A stretch of DNA of 64,000 nucleotides from Sphingomonas guangdongensis (GTDB lineage Bacteria > Pseudomonadota > Alphaproteobacteria > Sphingomonadales > Sphingomonadaceae): positions 434,001-498,000 of the forward strand of contig NZ_OBMI01000001.1 of NCBI RefSeq assembly GCF_900199185.1. The letters are read 5' to 3'. This document shows positions 50,841 to 60,078 of this stretch, piece after piece. The notes below the pieces were generated by a model. That model ran no database searches and was not told the DNA's origin. It was given only the letters and a program-made list of their open reading frames with translations. A program made the position numbers and the translations under genes. Positions within the stretch are counted from its first letter, which is position 1, and each line of letters begins with the position of its first letter.

Positions 50841-52783
50841 AACGCCTGTCCAAGCGACACCGACACGGCGATCCGCGAGTCGCCCCGCTGCGGGTTGAGC
50901 GGCGTGCCGACGTCGAAGCGGATCGGCCCGAAGTTGGAATAGTAGCGGAAACCCAGTCCGGCGCCGTAGCGGAAGCCGGAGAAGCGCGGCAGGGCATCGG
51001 TGTAGATGTTACCGCCATCGAGGAAGGGCACGATCCCGAAATTACCGAAGGCCCGCACCCGCGCCTCCAGCGCGAACTCGGTCAGGCTCCGCCCGCCGAT
51101 CGGATCGTTGTTGGGATCGCGCGGCCCGATCGATTGATAGCCATAGCCGCGCACGGACGCACCGCCACCGGCGTAGAAGCGCCTGGACGGCGCCACCGCG
51201 TCGCGCGGCGCGCCGAGGATCGTGCCGAGCCGCACGCGCCCGGCGAGCACCACCGACGAGCTGACCGGGTGATAGGCGCTCGCGTCGAGCTGCGTGCGGG
51301 TATAGCCGAAGGCGGTGCCGACCAGCGACAGCTCCGGGCTGATCCGCCCGCCCAGGCGAAACCCGCGCGTCGGATTGAGCAGGTCGTCCGATCCGTCATA
51401 GGTCAGGCTCGTCGGCAGCGCGCCGATGAAGTAGGTCCGCCGCCGCGGTGCGCCGGTCGAGACGATCACGTCGCGCTCGTCGGTCGCGACCAGCTCGGCG
51501 CCGAGCGACCAGGTCCACGCCTTCTGGAAGAAGATGTTGGTCTGTCGCTCCAGCGTGCCCGACAGCTGCACCGTGTCGGCCTCGTACGCGTCCCGCTCGG
51601 TGTGGGCGACCGCCGTCTGGATCGTGAGAACCCGGTCGCGTCCGCGGTAGTTGTTGCGACGAAAAGTGATCGCGCCCAGCTGCTCGCGCGTGCCGAGCAC
51701 GCCGCGCACCGTCAGCGCGCCCTCCGGCGGAAACAGGTTGCGGTGGGTCCAGCTCACCTCCGCGCGCGCGCCCTCCCCCGTGCCGTAGCCGAGCTCGCCC
51801 GCAATCGTCCGCGGCGGGGCGGGTTCCAGATCGACCGCGACGTCGACGGTGCCGGGCGTGCTGCCATCGACCGGCTCGACCCGCGCGGAGGAGACGAGCC
51901 CGGTCTGCACCAGCGCGCGGCGCAGGTCGACCAGCGCGGAGGCACTGTACGGCTGGCCGGGCGTGAAGCGCGCGATCTCCTGCACGTGGCGCGGCCCGAA
52001 CACGCGGACCTGGTCCATGCGGATGCGTCCGAAGCGCCGTTCGCTGCCCGGCTCGACGGGAAGGGTTAGCGTGGCGGTGCGGCTCGCGCGGTCGACAACG
52101 ATCTCGCTCTCGCCGACCCGCCCGAACGCGAAGCCCTGCTCGCCGACGGTGGCGCGCAGCCGCTCCTCGGCGGCGGCGACCGCATCGCTGTTGACCGGCG
52201 CTTCGGGCGCGAGATCAAAGGCACGGGTGAGGGCCGCCGACTTGTCGCCCGCCGCCTCCACGCCGGCCAGCGTCACCTGGTTGAAGCGGTACAGCGCACC
52301 CGGCTCCACCTCCAGCGTGACCGCGAGCGTCTGCCCGCGCGGCTCCACCCGGGTCGCAACCCGCGCGTCGTAATAGCCCTCGGCGCGGAGCAGCTCCTGG
52401 AGCAGCGTGCTGTCCTCCCGCGCGCGGCGGTCGATCTGCGCGGCGTTGGCTGGATCGCCGCGGTTCGCGCGGAGCGTGGACGCCGCGTTGAAGCGCTGGA
52501 GCAGCAGCGGACTGCCGACCCCGTCGATGCCGGCGAGGGCATAGTCGTAGCGGACCTCCGCCCCGACCTGCGCACCCGCTGCCGCATCGGCAGCGTCGTC
52601 CACCGGCGCCTTCGCCAGGTCCGGCCAGTCGACCCCGATGCCGGGCAGGTCGGCGAGCGGCGCATCGGGATCGAGCCCGTCGTCGGCCGGTGGCGGCGGC
52701 ACGTCTTGCGCGTGCGCAGGAAGCGGCAGGAGCGCGAGCCAGGCGGCGGCCAGTACGCGGTGCCGGCAGGCAGGCCCGAACAT
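50837..52783 (-). CDS. tamA: Outer-membrane assembly protein TamA (BamA/Omp85 family)
   Basis: This is about 648 residues from ATG 52783 with GAGGTGG upstream. The signal peptide (AWLALLPLPAHAQD) is followed by POTRA domains (about 90-340) and the Omp85 barrel from about 350, with the family motif VRGYGYQSIGPRD in the barrel. The protein ends VSVSLGQAF, with a terminal phenylalanine as BAM signal. An in-frame GTG at 52792 is possible. It works with TamB, encoded directly downstream. Confidence 0.95.
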   Translation of the reverse strand: MFGPACRHRVLAAAWLALLPLPAHAQDVPPPPADDGLDPDAPLADLPGIGVDWPDLAKAPVDDAADAAAGAQVGAEVRYDYALAGIDGVGSPLLLQRFNAASTLRANRGDPANAAQIDRRAREDSTLLQELLRAEGYYDARVATRVEPRGQTLAVTLEVEPGALYRFNQVTLAGVEAAGDKSAALTRAFDLAPEAPVNSDAVAAAEERLRATVGEQGFAFGRVGESEIVVDRASRTATLTLPVEPGSERRFGRIRMDQVRVFGPRHVQEIARFTPGQPYSASALVDLRRALVQTGLVSSARVEPVDGSTPGTVDVAVDLEPAPPRTIAGELGYGTGEGARAEVSWTHRNLFPPEGALTVRGVLGTREQLGAITFRRNNYRGRDRVLTIQTAVAHTERDAYEADTVQLSGTLERQTNIFFQKAWTWSLGAELVATDERDVIVSTGAPRRRTYFIGALPTSLTYDGSDDLLNPTRGFRLGGRISPELSLVGTAFGYTRTQLDASAYHPVSSSVVLAGRVRLGTILGAPRDAVAPSRRFYAGGGASVRGYGYQSIGPRDPNNDPIGGRSLTEFALEARVRAFGNFGIVPFLDGGNIYTDALPRFSGFRYGAGLGFRYYSNFGPIRFDVGTPLNPQRGDSRIAVSVSLGQAF

Positions 52784-52866
52784 GACCGCCACCTCTAGCC
52801 CGCCGGGGCGGTGCCGGACAATGGCTTAGTAGCTCAAGGTTGCTGGAAGGCGCCGAGTGCGCGACT

Positions 52867-53100
52867 TCAGTGCACGGTGCCGATCGCTTCGTCGCTCGCC
52901 AGCACGACGATCAGCCGCTCGATCTGCCGCCAGCGCGCGAAGTGGACCGCGTTGCCAAGGTCGCGGCTCCGATCGGCGCGGGCCGCCGCCTCGAACCCGG
53001 CGTCGTCGCCGAACCCGTCGATGAGGGCGCGGGCGTCGGAGAGGACGGCCTGGTCGGTGAGGATCGGAAGGGCGGCAGCGAACGGATCGTCGAACAACAT
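52867..53100 (-). CDS. Conserved small hypothetical protein
   Basis: This 77-residue soluble protein runs from ATG 53100: MLFDDPFAAALPILTD, then DARALIDGFGDDAGFEAAAR and HFARWRQIERLIVVLASDEA. It is acidic and mostly helical. I recall closely similar short proteins in sphingomonads but no function. It is divergent from a small membrane protein gene at 53248. Confidence 0.72.
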   Translation of the reverse strand: MLFDDPFAAALPILTDQAVLSDARALIDGFGDDAGFEAAARADRSRDLGNAVHFARWRQIERLIVVLASDEAIGTVH

Positions 53101-53247
53101 GCGAGGACTCCAACAAGCCGCGTGCCAGAAGTCGCGAACGGCCGATTGCCGCGCCTCACGAACCTTAACGCGCTTCGCACCCCTGTTCCGGCCGTCCCGG
53201 ATCGGGAGAGGTGGCGTCCTCGTGCGGGACATGGCACAGCGCGCGTC

Positions 53248-53418
53248 ATGTCGCCTCCCCCCTCCCGCTCGCCGCACGGCGCCGGTGCGCCGATCACGCT
53301 TGCCCTCCTGATCGGCACGGGTGTGGGCCTCGCCTTTCGCCAGCCCACGATCGGCTTTCTGGGCGGGCTGGCCGTCGCGGTCCTGATCGGCGTGCTGTTG
53401 TGGCGGCGTGACGCCTAG
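53248..53418 (+). CDS. Small two-helix membrane protein
   Basis: This 56-residue protein runs from ATG 53248. After a proline-rich start (MSPPPSRSPHGAGAP), two hydrophobic helices follow: ITLALLIGTGVGLAF and GFLGGLAVAVLIGVLLW, ending WRRDA. It is probably an inner-membrane protein. Its end overlaps the opposing mtnP stop by 4 nt. No family is recognised. Confidence 0.62.
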   Translation: MSPPPSRSPHGAGAPITLALLIGTGVGLAFRQPTIGFLGGLAVAVLIGVLLWRRDA

Positions 53419-54263
53419 CGGAGCACGCGGCCGGCGATCGAGGCCAGCCGCTCGACCATTACGGGGTCACGTGCCGAACGCGGCGTGATGATCGCGGTGT
53501 CCAGGTTGGCGTCGATCGGCGACGCCGCCCGCTCCGCCGGCAACGCGGCGAGCAGGTCCGCGCCCAGCGTCCGCGCCCGCGCCGTGTTGGCGCCGACCTG
53601 CGCCAGCACCTGCGCGACGTCGACGCCCTCGCCCTCGTGCCAGCTGTCGAGGTCGGTCACCATCCCGACCAGCGCGTAGGGCAGCTCCGCCTCCCGCGCG
53701 AGCCGGGCCTCCGGCATGGCCGTCATGCCGATCACGTGGGCGCCCCAGCTCCGGTACAGCCGGCTCTCCGCGCGGGTGGAGAACTGCGGACCCTCCATCG
53801 CGAGGTAGGTGCCGCCGCGATCCGCCTCCGGCATCGCATCCGCGAGCAGCGCCGACAGCCGCGGGCAGACCGGATCGGCCATGGAGACGTGCGCGACGAG
53901 TCCCGGGCCGAAGAAGCTCGACGGCCGCCCCTTGGTCCGATCGATGAACTGGTCGACGATCGAGAAGCTGCCGGGCGGCCGCTCCGCCACCAGCGAACCG
54001 ACGGAGGAGATCGCAACGACGTCGGTGCAGCCGACCAGCTTCAGCGCGGCGATGTTCGCACGCGCGTTGATGTCGCCGGGCGGGATGACGTGCCCGCGCC
54101 CGTGCCGCGGCAGGAAGGCGACGTCGACCGCCCCCACCCGTCCGCGGAAGATCGCGTCGGATGGCGCACCCCACGGCGTCTCCACTCGCTCCCACGCGCC
54201 CGCCAGTCCCGCGATATCGTAGAGCCCGGAGCCCCCGATGATCCCGATCGTCCAGCCGGTCAC
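53415..54263 (-). CDS. mtnP: S-methyl-5'-thioadenosine phosphorylase
   Basis: This is 282 residues from GTG 54263. The signature IIGGSGLYDIAGL, the phosphate-binding PRHGRGHVIPPGDINARANI and the substrate region TYLAMEGPQFSTRAESRLYRSWGAHVIGMTAMPEA match MTA phosphorylase rather than purine nucleoside phosphorylase. It splits methylthioadenosine into adenine and methylthioribose-1-phosphate in methionine salvage. Its GTG overlaps the stop of the permease gene (GTGA), so the two are coupled. Confidence 0.94.
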   Translation of the reverse strand: MTGWTIGIIGGSGLYDIAGLAGAWERVETPWGAPSDAIFRGRVGAVDVAFLPRHGRGHVIPPGDINARANIAALKLVGCTDVVAISSVGSLVAERPPGSFSIVDQFIDRTKGRPSSFFGPGLVAHVSMADPVCPRLSALLADAMPEADRGGTYLAMEGPQFSTRAESRLYRSWGAHVIGMTAMPEARLAREAELPYALVGMVTDLDSWHEGEGVDVAQVLAQVGANTARARTLGADLLAALPAERAASPIDANLDTAIITPRSARDPVMVERLASIAGRVLR

Positions 54264-55681
54264 ACGGCTTGCCGGCGCGCCACGAACAGGAAGTAGAGCA
54301 GCAGCCCGACGACGTTCCAGCCGAGGAACCACAGCTGCGTCGTGCTCGGCAGGCTGATGAACAGGTAGGCGCAACCGACGATCGCGCCCGCGCCCACCAC
54401 CCAGGCGGCCGGGGCTCGGAACGGCCGCGCCATGTCGGGCGCCCGGCGACGCATCACCAGCATGCAGACCGCGACGGCGGCGAAGGCGGTGAGCGTGCCC
54501 GCGTTCGCCAGCGCCGCGATTGCGTCGATCGGCAAGAAGCCCGCGAACAGCATGACGATCGCGGCGGTGAACAGCGTTATGCGGACCGGCGTGCCCCGCG
54601 CCGACACGCGCGCCAGGCTCTCCGGCAACAGCCGATCCCGCGCCATGACGAAGAAGATGCGGCTCTGCCCGTAGAGGAAGGCGAGGATGACGGTCGGCAG
54701 CGCAATCACCGCCGATCCGGCCAGGAAGCGCGCCGCCCCGGGCTGGCCGATCTCGCGCAGGATCAGCGCCAGCGGCTCCGGGCTGTCGGCGAAGCGGGTG
54801 TAGCTGAGCGCGCCGACGGCCGCGACCGCGACGATCATGTAGATCGCGACGCACGCCGCCATCGATCCGACGATCCCGATCGCGAGGTCGCGGCCCGGAT
54901 TCTTGGTCTCCTCCGCCGCGGTCGAGATCGCGTCGAAGCCGTAGAAGGCGAAGAAGATGATCGCCGCCGCCGCCATCACTCCGCGCTCCACCCCGTCGGC
55001 CGACAGGTGCTTGGCGAAGCCGAAGGGGGAGAACGGCTCGAGCCGCGCGCCGTCGAAGTACGGCAGGGCGACGCCCACGAACACCGCGAGCGCGATCACC
55101 TTCACGACGACCAGCACCGCATTCAGAGTCGCGCTCTCCTTGGTGCCGAGCATCAGCAGCCCGGCGACGACCGCGACGATGACCAGCGCGGGCACGTTCA
55201 CGCCCCAGCTCGCCACCGCCCCGTCGGCCATCGTCGGTCCGTGGGTCAGCGCGTCCGGGAGCGCCAGGCCGAGCCCCGCGAGAAAGCCGGTCGCGTATCC
55301 CGACCAGCCGACCGCGACCGTCGCCACCACCAGCGTGTACTCGGCGAGCAGCGACCAGCCGACCACCCAGGCGAACACCTCCCCCAGCACGGCGTAGCTG
55401 TAGGTGTAGGCGCTGCCCGACACCGGCATCATCGTCGCCATCTCGGCATAGGCGAGCGCCGCGCACGCGCAGATCAGGCCGGCGACCGCGAACGACACGA
55501 TCACCGCCGGCCCGGCGCGATCGGCGCCGACCCCGATCAGCGTGAGGATGCCGGTGCCGACGATCGCGCCGACGCCGAGCGCGACCAGATGCGGCCACGA
55601 CAGCGTCCGCGCGAGCTGATGCTCGGCCGCCATTTCGCTCGGCGGCACGATCGCCTTGCGCCGGAACATCCCACTCGCCAC
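54260..55681 (-). CDS. APC-family amino-acid permease (cationic amino-acid transporter type)
   Basis: This 473-residue protein has about twelve membrane helices. The first holds the APC substrate loop LVALGVGAIVGTGILTLIG; the region NPGRDLAIGIVGSMAAC and ARGTPVRITLFTA match the CAT (YfnA-like) subgroup. It imports amino acids by proton symport or exchange. Coupling to mtnP could link uptake and salvage of sulfur compounds, which is an inference only. Confidence 0.93.
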   Translation of the reverse strand: MASGMFRRKAIVPPSEMAAEHQLARTLSWPHLVALGVGAIVGTGILTLIGVGADRAGPAVIVSFAVAGLICACAALAYAEMATMMPVSGSAYTYSYAVLGEVFAWVVGWSLLAEYTLVVATVAVGWSGYATGFLAGLGLALPDALTHGPTMADGAVASWGVNVPALVIVAVVAGLLMLGTKESATLNAVLVVVKVIALAVFVGVALPYFDGARLEPFSPFGFAKHLSADGVERGVMAAAAIIFFAFYGFDAISTAAEETKNPGRDLAIGIVGSMAACVAIYMIVAVAAVGALSYTRFADSPEPLALILREIGQPGAARFLAGSAVIALPTVILAFLYGQSRIFFVMARDRLLPESLARVSARGTPVRITLFTAAIVMLFAGFLPIDAIAALANAGTLTAFAAVAVCMLVMRRRAPDMARPFRAPAAWVVGAGAIVGCAYLFISLPSTTQLWFLGWNVVGLLLYFLFVARRQAV

Positions 55682-55762
55682 GCCTGTCTCCCCGCCTGTT
55701 CTGGTTTGCGCGGGACGGTAGCGGCGTGCGGGAGGGATCGCCAGTGTGGCAGGCCCCTCAAC

Positions 55763-55884
55763 TCCGTTCGTCCTGAGTAGCCGCTGAGCGAAGTCGAAGT
55801 GGCGTATCGAAGGGCCGGTTGCGCGGGGAACAGATGCCTCGATACGCGCCTTCGCCTACGCTCAGTCGCTACTCAGCACGGACG
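55763..55884. repeat. Family 2 repeat (CCGTTCGTCCTGAGTAG type)
   Basis: CCGTTCGTCCTGAGTAGCCG at the left faces CGCTACTCAGCACGGACG at the right, with GTATCGAAG and CTCGATACG as inner arms. It fills most of the 208-nt gap between the permease and SDR genes. Confidence 0.82.
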
Positions 55885-55889
55885 CCGAA

Positions 55890-56891
55890 TCAAGCTTCCT
55901 TTCGCCGACTGCTGCTCCGCAGCGCCAGCAGCCCCACTGCCAGCCCGGCAACCGCCACCCCCTTCACCAGCTTCGGCCGGCGCGCCGCGGCGGTGTAGAG
56001 GCTCACCTGCCGGCCCGTATTGACGTCCGATCGCTCCCGTCCCGAGCGGGCGGGCGCGAACAGGTTGGACGGCTGCGGCTGCGTTTTGGCCGGATCGATG
56101 AAGGTGGTTGCGGCAATCGGCGCCAACCGCTCGAAGACGCGCGGGAAATGCTCGGCGAACAGCGCCTGCGCGCGCCCGCCGCCCCCGACCGTGATCTGGC
56201 GCCGCGGGGTGACCGCGGCGTCGAGGATCGCGTCCGCCACCAGTTCGGGCGCATACACCGGCGGCGGGATCAGCCCGTGCCCGCCGACATGGTTGGCGGC
56301 GTGGTCGGCGATCGGCGTGTCGATCCCCGACGGCTTGACCAGCGTCACCGATACCGGCGTCCCCGCCGCCTCCAGCTCGATCCGGAGCGACTCGACATAG
56401 GACTGCACCGCCGCCTTGGAGGCGGCATAGGCGCCCATGACCGGGCTCGGCATGTCGGCGACGATCGAGGCGACGGTGATCAGCGCGCCGCGGCTCTCCG
56501 CCAGGTGCGGGATCGCCGCCAGGCAGCCGTTGACGCAGCCGAAGTAATTGGTCTCGATCAGTCGCCGATGCTCATCCTCCGGCGTGTCGATCAGCGCCGC
56601 ATAGATCGTCACGCCCGCGTTGTTGACCCAGGTGTCGATCCGCCCCCAGCGCGCCACGGCCGCCGCCGCCGCGGTCTCCACCGCCGCCCGGTCGCCGACG
56701 TCGGCGACGGCGTAGGACGCGCGATCGCCGAGCTCCGCGGCGATGCGGGCGAGCGCCGCCTCGTCCCGCGACACCAGCAGCACGGCCGCGCCCGCCGCCG
56801 CCGCCTTCCGCGCGGTGACCAGCCCGATGCCGGAACTGGCGCCGGTGATGACGATGACCTGCTCGGCAAGCGGCTTCAGCTTCGGCTTCAT
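55890..56891 (-). CDS. Short-chain dehydrogenase/reductase with C-terminal anchor
   Basis: This is 333 residues from ATG 56891. The NAD(P) loop is TGASSGIG (16-23), NNAG is at 90-93, and the catalytic Ser142, Tyr155 and Lys159 lie in VASIVAD and YAASK. After the usual 250-residue fold there is an extra tail ending KLVKGVAVAGLAVGLLALRS followed by SSRRKEA, a likely membrane-anchoring helix with a basic end. This SDR-with-tail type is frequent in proteobacteria; the substrate is unknown. Confidence 0.92.
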   Translation of the reverse strand: MKPKLKPLAEQVIVITGASSGIGLVTARKAAAAGAAVLLVSRDEAALARIAAELGDRASYAVADVGDRAAVETAAAAAVARWGRIDTWVNNAGVTIYAALIDTPEDEHRRLIETNYFGCVNGCLAAIPHLAESRGALITVASIVADMPSPVMGAYAASKAAVQSYVESLRIELEAAGTPVSVTLVKPSGIDTPIADHAANHVGGHGLIPPPVYAPELVADAILDAAVTPRRQITVGGGGRAQALFAEHFPRVFERLAPIAATTFIDPAKTQPQPSNLFAPARSGRERSDVNTGRQVSLYTAAARRPKLVKGVAVAGLAVGLLALRSSSRRKEA

Positions 56892-56979
56892 GGTGGCTCC
56901 TGGACGATCCGTCCGCTTCCGAACGCGCGGGCGCCGCCAAAGTGGCGGCGGCTGGTCGCACTTCCTACCTCCATCGGCG

Positions 56980-57831
56980 ATGCTGCTCCTCGCCCTCGCC
57001 GCGCTCACTGCCCAGGCGTCACCGGTCACCGCGCCGCCGCCGACCCTTCGCGCCGACCCCTTCTACGCCAAGCATGTCGCGGTCGCGGGCCTGCCGATCC
57101 TGTCGTCGGCCAAGGTGCCGGACACTGCGCTGATCGCTGCGCAGTCGATCGTCGCCGAGATGCTGGAGCACCGACCCGATATCGCCCGCACGATGCAGGC
57201 GATGGGCGTCCGCGTCGCCGTAATGGCGCAGGACGAGTCGACCACCGACCTGCCCGAGCAGCGCGGCTGGACGCGCCCCGCGCGCGACGACCCGCGCCTC
57301 ACCCGCTGCGAGCGCAAGCACTATGACGCCCGGATCGGGCGGCTCACCGACCGGCAGTACTGGAATTGGCGCGCCCGCGGGATGGGCGGCGTGTTCACCA
57401 GCGCCGCGGCCGAGGACCTGCTGGGACAGCGGACCTCGCGCTACTACGGCGAGACCACTTTCGTGCACGAGTTCGCCCACACCATCCACCATGCGCTGCG
57501 CCACGCGGGCGACCCGCTCGCCGGCCGAATCGAGCAGGCGTACCGCGCTGCGCTCGCGGCGGGGCGCTGGCGGGGCGAGTATGCGATGACGACCGCGGAC
57601 GAGTACTGGGCTGTCGGCACGCAGCTGTGGTTCAATTCGAAGCGGCTGGTGGTGGTCGATGGCCGCCGCATCCTCAGCCACCAGGGTCTCGCCGCCTACG
57701 ACCCCGCGCTCTACGCCGTGCTGGGGACGGTCTACGGCGACCGCCACCGGCTCTCGGCTGATCCCTTCTACCTGTCACCGGCGCGCATCCCTGCCGGTCC
57801 GCCGCCGGTCAGCACGGCCGAGGTGTGCTGA
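56980..57831 (+). CDS. Exported zinc metallopeptidase-like protein (HExxH)
   Basis: This is 283 residues from ATG 56980. The signal-like start LLLALAALTAQASP suggests export. The zinc motif is HEFAHTIHH (163-171), with Glu208 in TADEYWAVGTQLWF as a possible third ligand, the gluzincin pattern. Three cysteines (one at 110) could form a disulfide. No peptidase family is clear; the Glu208 region recalls anthrax lethal factor-like or M-like gluzincins. A legumain-type peptidase gene follows 58 nt later in the same direction, so they may act together in the periplasm. Confidence 0.75.
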   Translation: MLLLALAALTAQASPVTAPPPTLRADPFYAKHVAVAGLPILSSAKVPDTALIAAQSIVAEMLEHRPDIARTMQAMGVRVAVMAQDESTTDLPEQRGWTRPARDDPRLTRCERKHYDARIGRLTDRQYWNWRARGMGGVFTSAAAEDLLGQRTSRYYGETTFVHEFAHTIHHALRHAGDPLAGRIEQAYRAALAAGRWRGEYAMTTADEYWAVGTQLWFNSKRLVVVDGRRILSHQGLAAYDPALYAVLGTVYGDRHRLSADPFYLSPARIPAGPPPVSTAEVC

Positions 57832-57889
57832 CCCGCTTGACAGCGCGGGCGCCCGCCGCCGACCATACGCCCGGTCGCGAGGGCGTGTG

Positions 57890-58876
57890 ATGACGGCGTG
57901 GTGGCGGATCGTGGGTGCGGGGCTGGCGCTGTTGACGTCGGCGCAGAGCTACTATCCGCCGCAGCACACCGCCCCGCCCCCGCCGCTGTTCGCCCGCGCG
58001 ACCCCGCAGGAGGTGCAGGCCGCCGCCGACGGCGGCACGCAGCTCGAGCATGACCGACCGGCGCGCTGGTCGCTCGCCGAGCACCGCCGGCTCGCCAGCG
58101 CGCTCGCTGGCGTGAAGCCGGGGCGCAAGGGCGTGGTCGACGCCTATGTACTCTCCGTCGCGCTCGACAGCGATCCCGTGTTCGGGCGCGAGGCGCGGGA
58201 GGCGGCAACGGTGCTCGCCCGCCGCTACGACGCCGCCGGGCGCACGATCGTGCTCGCCGGCTCGGACGGCTCGGCGGAGAGCAGTCTGCCGCGCGGCGCA
58301 CCGGCCAACATCGAGGCCGCGCTCGCCCGCATCGCGGAGGTCATGGACGCCAAGGAAGACGTGCTGGTGCTCTACACGACCAGCCACGGTGCCCCGCTCG
58401 GTGTCGTCTACAACGACGCCGACCACGGCTATGGCGCGATCAGCCCGGCCCGGTTGTGGAGCCTGCTCGGCACGCTCGGCATCGCCAACCGGCTCCTGTT
58501 CGTCTCCGCCTGCTACTCGGGCGTGTTCGTGCCGCTGCTGTCGGGCGACACCAGCATCGTCGTGACCGCCGCCTCAGCCGAGCGCTCCTCGTTCGGCTGC
58601 GTCAGCGACAACGACTGGACCTTCTTCGGCGACGCCATGGTCAACCACGGCCTGCGCAAGCCGGTGCCGCTCGCCGCCGCGGTCAAGGAGGCGACCGACC
58701 TGATCGCCAGGTGGGAGGGCGAGGGCCGCCTGCTCGCCTCCGAGCCGCAGGTCAGCATCGGCGCGGGCACGGCCAAGTGGCTGGCGGCCCTGGAGGCGCG
58801 CAGCCCCAAGGTGGCGACCCCACCTGTCGGCCGCCCGGCGATCGCGTCGCTCGCGGCGGTGCCGGCCGGGCGATAG
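57890..58876 (+). CDS. Exported C13 (legumain-like) cysteine peptidase
   Basis: This is 328 residues from ATG 57890. An N-terminal signal sequence (MTAWWRIVGAGLALLTSAQS) is followed by the C13 caspase-like fold. The catalytic His166 is in LYTTSHGAPLGV and Cys208 in LLFVSACYSGVF, each after a hydrophobic strand as in the legumain/caspase clan CD. VLAGSDGSAESSLPRG and YVLSVALDSDPVFGREA are other C13-like blocks. The family prefers Asn or Asp before the cut; the substrate here is unknown. Confidence 0.9.
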   Translation: MTAWWRIVGAGLALLTSAQSYYPPQHTAPPPPLFARATPQEVQAAADGGTQLEHDRPARWSLAEHRRLASALAGVKPGRKGVVDAYVLSVALDSDPVFGREAREAATVLARRYDAAGRTIVLAGSDGSAESSLPRGAPANIEAALARIAEVMDAKEDVLVLYTTSHGAPLGVVYNDADHGYGAISPARLWSLLGTLGIANRLLFVSACYSGVFVPLLSGDTSIVVTAASAERSSFGCVSDNDWTFFGDAMVNHGLRKPVPLAAAVKEATDLIARWEGEGRLLASEPQVSIGAGTAKWLAALEARSPKVATPPVGRPAIASLAAVPAGR

Positions 58877-58905
58877 CGGGATTGCGCTCGCGTGGCGGTT
58901 AAGCG

Positions 58906-60048
58906 ATGCCGCGGGCCATGCCGGACCAAGCACCCGACGTCGTCACGCTAGCGCAGGCGCTGCTCCGCGAGGAAAGCGTCACGCCCGCGCGCGGCGGCGT
59001 GTTCGACGTGCTCGAAGCGGCCCTCACAGCGCTCGGGTTTGCCGTTGATCGCTTCGTGGCCGGCGAGGCGCCGGATGGCCCGGTCGAGAACCTCATCGCG
59101 GTGCGCGGGTCGGGCGGCACGCACCTCACCTTCGCCGGGCACGTCGACGTCGTGCCCCCGGGCAACGGCTGGACGAGCGGCCCTTGGGAGGGGGAGGTTC
59201 GCGGCGACCTGCTCTACGGCCGCGGCGCGGTGGACATGAAGGGCGCGGTCGCCGCCTTTGTCGCGGCCTGCGCCGACGCGCCCGCGACCGGCACGGTCAG
59301 CCTCCTCATCACCGGTGACGAGGAGGGGCCGGCGGTCCACGGCACCCGCGCGCTGATCGAGCGCATGGCGGCGCGCCGGCTCCGCCCCGATTGGTGCCTG
59401 GTCGGCGAGCCGACTTCGGCTCATCGGCTCGGCGACACGATGAAGATCGGGCGGCGCGGCTCCGTCAACATCTGGGTCGAGGTGCCCGGGCGGCAGGGCC
59501 ACGTCGCCTACCCGCATTTGGCCGACAACCCGATCCCCAAGCTGGTCGCCGCGCTCGTCGCGATCGACGCGCTGGTGCTGGACGAGGGCACCGCCTGGTT
59601 CCAGCCGTCGAACATTGAGGTGACGGACCTGGCGGTCGGCAACACGGCCACCAACGTCATCCCGGCAGCAGCCCGCGCGCGGCTGTCCATCCGCTTCAAC
59701 GACCGGCATCGCGGCGAGGCGCTGATCGAACGCATCCGCGCTGTTGTCCTTACCCACGCCCACGACGCGCAGGTGCGCGGCGTCGTCTCGGGCGAGGCGT
59801 TCCTGACCACGCCGGGCGCGCTCTCCGCGCTGGTTGCCGACGCGGTCCGGGCGGTGACGGGGCTCACGCCCGAGCTCTCGACGACCGGCGGCACCTCCGA
59901 CGCCCGTTTCCTCTCGGCGGTGTGTCCAACGGTCGAGTTCGGGCTGCTGAACGCGACCATGCACCAGCGCGACGAGGCGGTCGCGGTTGCCGACCTGCGC
60001 GCGCTGGAGCGGATCTACGCGGGGGTGATCGCCAGGGCGCTCGCTTAA
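58906..60048 (+). CDS. dapE: Succinyl-diaminopimelate desuccinylase
   Basis: This 380-residue M20 peptidase-family enzyme has metal ligands His79 and Asp81 region FAGHVDVVPPG, GRGAVDMKGAVAAF, the catalytic glutamates in ITGDEEGPA, and GTSDARFL near the C terminus. FQPSNIEVTDLAVGN is typical of DapE. It removes succinate from N-succinyl-LL-diaminopimelate in lysine and peptidoglycan synthesis. A second ATG at 58918 would shorten it by four residues; neither has a strong ribosome binding site. Confidence 0.95.
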   Translation: MPRAMPDQAPDVVTLAQALLREESVTPARGGVFDVLEAALTALGFAVDRFVAGEAPDGPVENLIAVRGSGGTHLTFAGHVDVVPPGNGWTSGPWEGEVRGDLLYGRGAVDMKGAVAAFVAACADAPATGTVSLLITGDEEGPAVHGTRALIERMAARRLRPDWCLVGEPTSAHRLGDTMKIGRRGSVNIWVEVPGRQGHVAYPHLADNPIPKLVAALVAIDALVLDEGTAWFQPSNIEVTDLAVGNTATNVIPAAARARLSIRFNDRHRGEALIERIRAVVLTHAHDAQVRGVVSGEAFLTTPGALSALVADAVRAVTGLTPELSTTGGTSDARFLSAVCPTVEFGLLNATMHQRDEAVAVADLRALERIYAGVIARALA

Positions 60049-60074
60049 CTCCCCTCCCTTTACCGGGAGGGGAG
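60049..60074. terminator. Bidirectional terminator between dapE and smr
   Basis: CTCCCCTCCC and GGGAGGGGAG pair perfectly around TTTACC in the 30 nt between two convergent genes, starting just after the dapE stop. Confidence 0.7.
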
Positions 60075-60078
60075 CCCG

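Noticed and set aside
53415..55598. A long reading frame fusing mtnP to sequence across the permease gene
   Set aside because: The N-terminal part is a shadow of the permease in another frame; real mtnP starts at GTG 54263.
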